A stretch of DNA of 6,935 bases, taken from Acidobacteriota bacterium (GTDB taxonomy: Bacteria > Acidobacteriota > Terriglobia > UBA7540). The stretch's first letter is position 1. Each line of letters begins with the position of its first letter. Location: positions 1 through 6,935 of the forward strand of contig JAKAWO010000161.1 of assembly GCA_021827255.1 (NCBI GenBank), in the 5' to 3' direction. Below the pieces are notes generated by a model. That model was not told the origin of the DNA and did no database searches. It worked only from the letters and a program-made list of their open reading frames with translations. Made by a program: the position numbers and the translations under genes. Below, piece after piece: positions 1 through 5,741 of this stretch.

Positions 1-858
1 CGATCTGAGGCGATCAAGGCGCACGCCACCTGGACGCCGTGGGTGTTGCGCTTCGCGGTTGCCGATGCCGCCGGTGCGGCGAAGAGCGGAAGCCCGGCGC
101 CTTCGCTCAAGCAGCTTGAAGAGTTCAAGAGCTTCCCGACCTCGAACCTGCACATCCTGCCGCCGCCCGGCCAGCAGAACCGGTTCGACCTCGCGATCGG
201 ATTCCTGCAATCGTCGATCGTCGTGGCCGTTTTTCCCGCCGGACGCGCCGGCAATCCGCAGCCGTATCTCAAGCGCGATCCGATGCTCGACGCCGAGATC
301 GCGGACGCCCCCGCAGCCGCCAACGCTCTGGCCGACGCGCAATATGGATTCATCAACGGTCTGCTCAGGCTCTACGCGCCCGCATTTGAAATTCCGCTCC
401 AGCTTCAGGGTATGACACAGACGTTGGTGGCCAGAAACCTCAGCGCGGCGGGCGGCGACAACACGATGACGGTGGCGGGACAGATCGAACTCGGCAATGT
501 CGCCTACAACGCCACGGTCGCCTGCGCGGGCGAGGACCTTCGCATCCGCCAGGTGACGCTCGCCCCGCCGACGGTCAACTGCGATACCAACGATATAGTC
601 GGGCGGCTCCGATGCCAGGGGCAACAGGCGGCGATGGCGGGAACCAGCGGCGCGCTCGGCGCCGCGCTGACCAGCATTTACCAGGGCCAGGGGTTTCATT
701 ACTCGACGGTCAACCGCCCGTTGCGATTCATGCTTGGCGACATCGAGTTCGCCGCGCGCTTCGAGGCGCTGCGATCGAGTTCGCGCGGTTCGACTGTGAG
801 TGAAGACGGGCGAGTGACGATCGAGAGGAGCGGACCAGCGCCGGACGCACCGCGCTAG
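1..858 (+). CDS. Unrecognised protein, 5'-truncated by the window edge
   Basis: The frame is open from base 1 to a TAG stop at 856-858 (285 codons visible) and no stop precedes the GTG at 43, so the true start probably lies upstream of the window. I do not recognise the family. No signal peptide, clear membrane helix or catalytic motif is visible in this part. The middle is alanine-rich (ADAPAAANALADAQ). The second half alternates short polar and hydrophobic stretches suggesting beta strands, with three cysteines (in VACAGED, VNCDTND and LRCQGQQ) that could form a disulfide in an exported protein. The last 25 residues are charged and look disordered. Strong GC bias at third positions supports real coding. 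It converges on hsdS, 85 bp away, and belongs to a different transcription unit. Function is unknown. Confidence 0.7.
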   Translation, partial: RSEAIKAHATWTPWVLRFAVADAAGAAKSGSPAPSLKQLEEFKSFPTSNLHILPPPGQQNRFDLAIGFLQSSIVVAVFPAGRAGNPQPYLKRDPMLDAEIADAPAAANALADAQYGFINGLLRLYAPAFEIPLQLQGMTQTLVARNLSAAGGDNTMTVAGQIELGNVAYNATVACAGEDLRIRQVTLAPPTVNCDTNDIVGRLRCQGQQAAMAGTSGALGAALTSIYQGQGFHYSTVNRPLRFMLGDIEFAARFEALRSSSRGSTVSEDGRVTIERSGPAPDAPR

Positions 859-943
859 AGAAACAAGGTGCGCCGCGTGCCCCAAAACCGCGCGCGGCCT
901 AAGCCGTAAGGCAACCGCCGTTGGGGCTGGTTGGGCGAGTGAG
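859..943. other. Short convergent intergenic spacer
   Basis: This 85-bp gap separates the plus-strand gene from the convergent hsdS. It contains a perfect 10-bp palindrome, CCGCGCGCGG (888-897), and a weak CAACC/GGTTG inverted pair near 912-935. Neither is followed by a T-run, so I cannot call an intrinsic terminator. Nothing else is visible. Confidence 0.5.
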
Positions 944-2125
944 TTAGAGTTCTCCCTCAAAGGCGCGGTGGAGGAGGGACTGGAATAGGTCATCCAGGTG
1001 GCGGCGGCTGGCGGCTTGCTCGGCTTCCAGCCCGCGGATTTCTGTCACTCGCTGGGCAAACTCTTTTTGTAGCGTCAGCGGCGGAACGGGAATGGTGACT
1101 GCTCTCAATTTTTCGCTATCCAACTTCTTCGTTCCATGGCCTGCGGTCGAAACTTGATTAAGCAAGTGCGCGTGCTGGGCTTGAAGCGACCAGCGCAAGA
1201 CCTCCGCCTCAATGGGCTGCTTCGGCAGCAGTGCCTTCATGTCTTGATTGATGGCAACGGAGGCGCGGCAAACGCGAATCGGAACGGTGTGCGCCAAGAT
1301 CATGCCGCGCACAACGATGAGCACGGTATCCTCTGGGATGAGTTGGAGGTTTGTCTTCTCGAACGCTGACGCGCTCACATGGTCTTCAGCATCGGTGAGT
1401 TCCTGCGCCTTCATGTCCTTCGGCGAGACCCAAGGCGTTCTACCGTTCCAAAACTCAGGGTTCTCTTTCGGCGGCGTCGCCCCGCTTCCGAGGCTCACGA
1501 TTTCGCCGAGCGGAAGACTCGGCCGGCGTGTGGTCTTATTGAACGGGTCGCCGAACATTTCGTGGAAGAGCGAGGGAAGGAGAGCGGCGGTGCGGCGGTC
1601 GGCTTGGACACGCAGCTTCCGCAACTCGTCCGCCTCGTCCAGCAGCTTCACTATCCGCGCCTGCTCCGCCAACGGCGGCACGGGAACTCGATACTTGCGG
1701 AGTGAGCTTTTGCTGACTTCTTTGAAGGTGGTTGAGCCTGCAAGTCTCGCGATGTCCTCACGGTAAACCCAAAGCGCGTGGGCAAGAAAGCGAGCAGTCA
1801 CTTCCGACCTGGGGACAAAGTTGACGAATCCTTGGTTGGTGGTGAGCGGCATATGCGCCACGGCAACCTTGCCGATGGTGGCGCGTGACGAGAACAATAC
1901 AGAATCTTTTGGAACCAGCGTCGCCGAACTGTTGTCGAGGCCAGCTTTGGTGATGCGGTCTTTTGTGTGCGAGACAACCGCAATACCTTCATTGGGCGTG
2001 GGCAAATCAGTTGGAGTAACCCAAGGAATGTCGCCGCCCCAGAACGCAGGGTTCTCGCGTGAAGGCGTGCTTCCACCGTATAGCTCCGTTATTTGTCCCA
2101 GCGGTTTTCTCGGCCAGCGGTTCAT
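944..2125 (-). CDS. hsdS: Type I restriction-modification specificity subunit HsdS
   Basis: HsdS reads the two half-sites of the bipartite target and holds the HsdM and HsdR subunits together. The 393 residues have the normal two-repeat plan. TRD1 spans about residues 4-150 and opens with GGSTPSRENPAFWGGDIPWV. The first conserved helix is about 150-190 (PVPPLAEQARIVKLLDEADE). TRD2 is about 203-347 and opens with a diverged copy of the same motif (GSGATPPKENPEFWNGRTPW). The second helix is about 347-393 (PVPPLTLQKEF) and ends in the typical AFEGEL. Length is normal and no frame break is seen. Its ATG overlaps the hsdM stop (ATGA), and GGGGAG just upstream can serve as ribosome binding site, so it is probably translationally coupled to hsdM. 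The target sequence cannot be predicted here. With HsdM and HsdR damaged, it may have no catalytic partner unless another type I system is present. Confidence 0.93.
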   Translation of the reverse strand: MNRWPRKPLGQITELYGGSTPSRENPAFWGGDIPWVTPTDLPTPNEGIAVVSHTKDRITKAGLDNSSATLVPKDSVLFSSRATIGKVAVAHMPLTTNQGFVNFVPRSEVTARFLAHALWVYREDIARLAGSTTFKEVSKSSLRKYRVPVPPLAEQARIVKLLDEADELRKLRVQADRRTAALLPSLFHEMFGDPFNKTTRRPSLPLGEIVSLGSGATPPKENPEFWNGRTPWVSPKDMKAQELTDAEDHVSASAFEKTNLQLIPEDTVLIVVRGMILAHTVPIRVCRASVAINQDMKALLPKQPIEAEVLRWSLQAQHAHLLNQVSTAGHGTKKLDSEKLRAVTIPVPPLTLQKEFAQRVTEIRGLEAEQAASRRHLDDLFQSLLHRAFEGEL

Positions 2126-3057
2126 TGCTCCCCGCCGAGTTGCGCGAGCAGCACGTTGCCACGTCTGATGATTTCGTTTTCCAGCTTGAGCACGTCGCCG
2201 AGAATGTCCGCCGGGGCGTCGTGGTTCGCGGCTTCGGTGGTCACCGGCTTGTAGCGGCCCGCCGCGAGACTCCAGTCGTTCTCGCGAATCTGCTCAATCG
2301 GCACGCGGTAGCTGTTCGGGCCTTCCTCGCGCTTGGGCCATTTGACGAGCACGTCGGGAATGTCATTGGCGTCGATCGGCGTGCGTTTGTCGTCGAGGCT
2401 GAAGCCGTCGGCGGTGAGGTCGTAAAACCACACGCTTTCCGTGGGCTTGCCCTTCTGGAAGACCAGCGCGGCGGTGCCGACGCCGGAGTAGGGCTTAAAC
2501 ACACCGCTGGGCAGGCTGATGACGGCTTGCAGGTCGCACTCGGTCAGGAGCAGTTGGCGCACCGCGGTCGCCGCTTTGGTCGCGCCGAAGAGCACGCCGT
2601 TGGGCACGATGACACCGGCGCGGCCATTGGGCGTGAGATGATCAATGAACCATTTGAGGAACAGCAGTTCCGTGGCGCGGCTGAAGAGGAGTTTGCCGGT
2701 GTCGGTGAGGCCGGGGAGTTCGTGGAGGCTTTCGATGGCGTCGCGGACGGCGTTGAAGAGCTGGTCGCCTGCGAGGGTGACGAAGTTGCCCCAGGCGAAG
2801 CGCGCCCATTTGCCGGAGAAGCTGCGGGTGTATTTCCTGTCGAGGCTGGCCAGAACTTCATCTTTTTCGGTGAGCAGGCGCAGGAACAGCAGATAGGAAA
2901 GCTGTTCGATGGAGTCCATCGGGTTGTTGACGCCCCCGGCATAGAGGATGTCCATGAGCTGGTCCACCTTCTGGCGGATGCCGGAGGAAAAGAAATTGAA
3001 CGGCGCGGCGAGGGTTTGAGCGGCGATTGAGTCCGGCGTGGCAGGGGCTGAGCGCAT
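2122..3057 (-). pseudogene. hsdM: Type I N6-adenine methyltransferase HsdM with catalytic core deleted in frame
   Basis: HsdM normally transfers a methyl group from SAM to adenine in the HsdS-defined site and is about 480-520 residues long. Here only 311 remain from the ATG at 3057. That start has AGGA 6 bases upstream and lies 19 bases after the hsdR stop; the same frame extends to a TTG at 3096. The N-terminal helical domain is present (FFSSGIRQKVDQLMDILYAG; SIEQLSYLLFLRLL). After LLFSRAT the sequence jumps directly to TELLFLKWFIDHLTPNGRAG, VIVPNGVLFG and SLPSGVFKPYSGVGTAALVF, the C-terminal half of the methylase fold. The SAM motif I (DPACGTxGF type), the QFRTPRHI region and the catalytic NPPF/Y are all absent. 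The junction is near 2670-2676 (minus-strand GCCACG). The frame stays open and the ATGA overlap with hsdS is kept. Family assignment is firm; loss of methylation is inferred. Confidence 0.9.
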
Positions 3058-3076
3058 CTGTTGTCCTACTGGTTTG

Positions 3077-3607
3077 TCATGAGGGGGTGGCGGCAACTAA
3101 CGATTGCCGAACGAGTGATGACTGGCGCAAGGCTTCAAACACTTCCTCGCGGCTTTCGAAACGGGTGAGCGCGGAGACTCCACCGAGTTGGTTGAATTGG
3201 CTGGCCGTGAAGAGGGTAACGTCGCCGTTCAAGAAGCGACGCAGTGCCGCCGGGTCTTCGATCAGAAGCTCGGCCGTGTACTCGAGCCACTTCTGTTCGT
3301 TGTAACGAAGATTGAAGCGCGCGGCGATGGAATCCACGGTGTCGGCGACAATTTCGTCGCGTGTCGGCAGCGGGCGGCGGCCGACGGCGTTATACACAAA
3401 GGCGGGCGTGGTCGCCGGGACACCGTAGGACAGGACGAGCTTGTCCGGCGAATAGAACATTTCCGGGCGATGGTAGAATCGCTCGTTGACGATGGTCTCA
3501 ATGGCGTCGTCATCCTCGGCGTCCACGGCGGTGGCGAGGTCGGGGGTGTTCTCGACAAAGTCTTTGATGTCGCGTTCGTAGCGGCCCCGGAAGGTCATCC
3601 TGTCCAC
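3077..3607 (-). CDS. hsdR: HsdR C-terminal fragment, downstream of the insertion
   Basis: This is the separated 3' part of hsdR. In type I enzymes of the EcoEI kind the last 150-200 residues form a helical domain that docks the motor subunit on the HsdM/HsdS core. Visible features include TFRGRYERDIKDFVENTPDL at the front and the segment LRYNEQKWLEYTAELLIEDP followed by NGDVTLFTASQFNQLGG. No nuclease or helicase motif is present. The frame continues upstream as A-N-G-E-K-V-D-R-M into the inserted element, so GEKVDRM is the native resumption of hsdR. The frame could start at GTG 3607 or, better, at ATG 3598, which has AAGGTGG five bases upstream; reinitiation could thus give a free C-terminal polypeptide. 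The stop is followed after 19 bases by the hsdM ATG. It could be mistaken for an HsdM N-terminal domain, but the HsdM N-terminus is present in the next gene. Confidence 0.8.
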   Translation of the reverse strand: MDRMTFRGRYERDIKDFVENTPDLATAVDAEDDDAIETIVNERFYHRPEMFYSPDKLVLSYGVPATTPAFVYNAVGRRPLPTRDEIVADTVDSIAARFNLRYNEQKWLEYTAELLIEDPAALRRFLNGDVTLFTASQFNQLGGVSALTRFESREEVFEALRQSSLVRQSLVAATPS

Positions 3608-3617
3608 CTTTTCACCA

Positions 3618-3621
3618 TTAG
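3618..3621 (+). repeat. Target-site duplication, left copy (TTAG)
   Basis: TTAG directly precedes the left terminal inverted repeat of the inserted element and matches TTAG at 3741-3744. Keeping one copy regenerates the hsdR codons for G-P-N-G-E-K (minus strand GGCCCTAATGGTG). This supports a 4-bp duplication made by transposition. Confidence 0.8.
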
Positions 3622-3740
3622 CAGGTTGCGGAAAAAGTGTTTTTGACCCCGGACAACATTAATCCAACACTCACTCTCGTGATCGTAGTAATGCGTACTC
3701 TTCGCCGAAATCGTCTTTCGCCGGGTTTTTCCGCAACCTG
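3622..3740. mobile_element. 119-bp non-autonomous TIR element (MITE-like) inserted in hsdR
   Basis: The element is bounded by perfect 15-bp terminal inverted repeats: CAGGTTGCGGAAAAA at 3622-3636 and its reverse complement TTTTTCCGCAACCTG at 3726-3740. TTAG flanks both sides as a direct repeat. There is no transposase gene; the interior of about 89 bp holds only a small hairpin (CGAAA 3706-3710 / TTTCG 3716-3720). Element plus one duplication is 123 bp, exactly 41 codons, so the hsdR frame is unchanged after it, but that frame meets TGA and TAA inside. A 4-bp YTAR-type target is known for IS5-type and IS701-type insertion sequences; assigning this element to either is inference, since I do not recognise the terminal repeat. 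It must have been mobilised by a transposase acting in trans, or is a deletion derivative of a longer insertion sequence. Confidence 0.85.
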
Positions 3741-5599
3741 TTAGGGCCGACGATTCGGACCTCCTGGCTGACGAACGTGTCAACGCCTTGCCAAACGGGA
3801 ATCTCTCGCCGCGTGGCCGGCGGCGCCGGTGGCTCAGCTTGGCCGTCGCCGGTCGACGCTGGATTGTCCCCGCCTGAAGACGATGATGTGGCCGGGGCTG
3901 CTTGTGTGCCGCGCGGCAATTTGAGCGGCAGGGAATAGTCATATTTCTCCTCGAAGTATTCCGCGACGGCGCAGAAATCGAGCAGGAAGAAGCACGCCTT
4001 TTCGTAGGCGGTGTGACCTATGGTGAAGGTGTAGAGGCGCGTGCCTCGCCCTTTAATCTGGATGTACTCGGTCGGAGAAAAGACCGGGCGCATCAGGCCG
4101 ATGTTGAGCAGGTCGCGGCAGTTGTAACCGGTGGATAGCATGTCCACGGACACGGCGATGCGCTCGGAGCGTTTACCGTCGCGAAACTCTTTCGCCAGCG
4201 ACGAGGCGTCAGGGATGCGCGAGGTAATGGTCAGGGCGATGCCGGGCTGCAATTCGTTGAGGGTTTTGCTCAGGTTGGTCGCGTGGGTCTGGTTAACCGC
4301 GAAGATGATGGACTTGCCGATTGCACCCGCAGGGTCTCTCTGGGCTTCTGTGAGAAAGGCTTCGCACATGAGCCGGTTGCGGGCCGGGGTAAAAATCCTC
4401 TTCTCCAGGTCCTGAATTTTGAAGTTCTCTTCCTGCTCGTCAACGACAACGGCCCAGCCGGAATCGGCGAGCGTCTTCGTAGTGATGTCAGAGCGCAGGT
4501 CAAAAATTTTCGGCAGACAGAGGAATGGCCCTTGCGGGTCTTTGACGGCGTCGATGATGTCATAGCGGAACGTCGGGAAGCCCGGCTTGCAGCCGAAATA
4601 GTGGTAAGTGTCGCGAAGCTGGCGGGCTTCGAGTGCCTTGGGATTATCTTCCGCCAGTTGCGCGGCGTCGATGTTCTTGAGATACGCCTTGGGCGTGGCG
4701 GTGAGGCCGATACGGGTGGCCTGAAAGAATTGTACGACTTCGCGGGCGTCGCCATAAATTGAGCGGTGGGCCTCGTCGTTGATGACGAGATCGAAATAGA
4801 ACGGCGTAAACTCTTCGCGGTAGCGGCGGCCGGTCATGAGCGATTGGATCGTGGCCACCACAACGGAAGCGCCAAGCAACTCGCCGATGCGTCGGGCCGT
4901 CTTGTAGATGACCGGCTTGAACTCCGGCAATACTACCGCAAAATCTTCCATCGTCTGCTTGGCGAGTTCGATGCGGTCAACGATAAAGAGAACCCGCTCG
5001 GCGTTTCGGGTGACGAGAAAGCGCCGGATGAGTGCGGCACAAAGTAGGGTCTTGCCGGTCCCGGTCGCCATCTCGAGCAGGAATTTGCGGCGGCCTTCAG
5101 AGTCGAAGATGCGGGCAATCTCGTCCATCGCCCGAATTTGGTAGCGCCTCAGGGTGAGGTCGTGTTTGAGGTGGCGCAGATAGTCGGGGGTGATGATTTC
5201 ACTTGACAGCGGGCGCGGGGGCTGGAGGTTCTTCAAGCGGACGCGTTCAAGGTCCTCCCGCGAGGGCAGGCGTTCTATACGGTAGGCGTCGCGTTGGCCG
5301 GCGCGCTCGTAATTCCAAAACCAATGCTCGCGGCCGTTGGACAGAATGACGAACGGGGCTTTGAGATTCTCGGCGTAGCCGCGGGCCTGCTCCTTAGCGT
5401 CATAGGGGTCGAGGTCCTCTCGCTTCGCCTCGACCACGCATAGCACGCGGCCAAGGCGCTCTTTGAGCAGGTAGTCTGCGCGACCGTTGGTGGTGTGGAA
5501 CTCGAATTGAACCTGCCGAGGGTTCAGGAGGTCCCAGCCGCTGAACTCAAGCGCCTTGTCGATAAGGATTCGAGAAAAGGCTTCTGGTTGGCCTGGCAC
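3671..5599 (-). CDS. hsdR: Type I restriction endonuclease subunit HsdR, truncated by the inserted element
   Basis: HsdR is the ATP-driven translocase and nuclease of the type I complex. I prefer the GTG at 5599, with AGGAGG four bases upstream; it gives VPGQPEAFSRILIDKALEFSGW, a normal N-terminus. The frame also reaches an ATG at 5647, which would add 16 residues coded partly by the border sequence. Numbering from that ATG: a PD-(D/E)xK nuclease domain with D58 (NGRADY) and E73-A-K75 (VVEAKRED), Walker A MATGTGKT at 193-200, DEAH at 291-294, GLTATP at 314-319, MLSTGYN at 503-509, and motif VI IKGRGTRLY near 531-539. A Ser/Pro/Gly-rich linker runs about 580-615. Native sequence ends at GPN (634-636); the last 22 residues come from the inserted element. 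Without it the gene would encode 799 residues, normal for EcoEI-like HsdR. Nuclease and motor motifs survive, but the assembly domain is severed. Confidence 0.9.
   Translation of the reverse strand: MPGQPEAFSRILIDKALEFSGWDLLNPRQVQFEFHTTNGRADYLLKERLGRVLCVVEAKREDLDPYDAKEQARGYAENLKAPFVILSNGREHWFWNYERAGQRDAYRIERLPSREDLERVRLKNLQPPRPLSSEIITPDYLRHLKHDLTLRRYQIRAMDEIARIFDSEGRRKFLLEMATGTGKTLLCAALIRRFLVTRNAERVLFIVDRIELAKQTMEDFAVVLPEFKPVIYKTARRIGELLGASVVVATIQSLMTGRRYREEFTPFYFDLVINDEAHRSIYGDAREVVQFFQATRIGLTATPKAYLKNIDAAQLAEDNPKALEARQLRDTYHYFGCKPGFPTFRYDIIDAVKDPQGPFLCLPKIFDLRSDITTKTLADSGWAVVVDEQEENFKIQDLEKRIFTPARNRLMCEAFLTEAQRDPAGAIGKSIIFAVNQTHATNLSKTLNELQPGIALTITSRIPDASSLAKEFRDGKRSERIAVSVDMLSTGYNCRDLLNIGLMRPVFSPTEYIQIKGRGTRLYTFTIGHTAYEKACFFLLDFCAVAEYFEEKYDYSLPLKLPRGTQAAPATSSSSGGDNPASTGDGQAEPPAPPATRREIPVWQGVDTFVSQEVRIVGPNRLRKNPAKDDFGEEYALLRSRE
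3741..3744 (+). repeat. Target-site duplication, right copy (TTAG)
   Basis: TTAG directly follows the right terminal inverted repeat and pairs with the copy at 3618-3621. On the coding strand it supplies the CTAA of the Pro-Asn codons at the break point in hsdR. Confidence 0.8.
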
Positions 5600-5610
5600 T
5601 GCGCCTCCTG
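5600..5610 (-). promoter_or_regulatory. Shine-Dalgarno site deciding the hsdR start
   Basis: On the minus strand CAGGAGGCGCA leads directly into GTG at 5599. AGGAGG (5609-5604) sits four bases from the GTG, a strong match at short but usable spacing. The alternative ATG at 5647 has no comparable purine-rich site close upstream, and family N-termini begin near the P-E-A-F-S-R segment. Confidence 0.55.
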
Positions 5611-5645
5611 GATGGCTTCGATCAGGCAGGAAACTAGCATGCCGC

Positions 5646-5714
5646 ATGGGCTACTACGAAGTGGACCGACGCCTGTGGGATCCGCACGCGCCCGCGTGCC
5701 CGGTTCTGGTATAA
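5646..5714 (+). pseudogene. Remnant of a second LLM-class oxidoreductase gene
   Basis: Read on the plus strand, 5646-5714 gives M-G-Y-Y-E-V-D-R-R-L-W-D-P-H-A-P-A-C and a few more residues before TAA at 5712. G-Y-Y-E-V-D-R-R-L-W-D matches residues 228-238 (GYYEVNRRLWD) of the intact LLM gene downstream. At DNA level 29 of 33 bases agree (5649-5681 against 6423-6455), and three of the four differences are third-position and silent, so both copies evolved as coding sequence. Similarity stops after the Asp codon, with at best a weak C-P-V echo. In the intact protein this motif lies about 100 residues before the C-terminus, so the scrap lacks both the N-terminal two thirds and most of the rest. 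It abuts the hsdR 5' end and probably marks the edge of the acquired restriction island. Confidence 0.65.
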
Positions 5715-5737
5715 GGAAGGGCACGAGCCCGGTTCAA
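5708..5737 (-). promoter_or_regulatory. Candidate sigma70-like promoter for hsdR
   Basis: On the minus strand TTGAAC (5737-5732) and TATACC (5713-5708) are separated by 18 bases and point toward hsdR. Each hexamer matches the consensus at four of six positions. The site lies upstream of both possible hsdR starts, between the LLM remnant and the intact LLM gene. Matches this weak arise by chance in 140 bp, so this is only a candidate. Confidence 0.22.
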
Positions 5738-5741
5738 CGCG

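Noticed and set aside
203..347. Tandem repeats, CRISPR arrays or tRNA genes in this window
   Set aside because: No regularly spaced repeats or cloverleaf-like sequence was seen here or elsewhere. The only repeats supported are the TIR/TSD of the element, the LLM scrap, and the internal half-repeat of HsdS at protein level.
888..897. Perfect palindrome CCGCGCGCGG as terminator or operator
   Set aside because: It is short, pure C/G in a GC-rich region and lacks a T-run; likely chance.
2059..3030. Long plus-strand open frame opposite hsdM
   Set aside because: It mirrors hsdM codons and has a repetitive V/G/E/A composition; hsdM motifs on the other strand explain the region.
3077..3607. Reading this frame as an independent HsdM N-terminal domain or a small extra defence gene
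   Set aside because: Its upstream frame joins hsdR exactly once the inserted element is removed, and the HsdM N-terminal domain is already present in the following gene.
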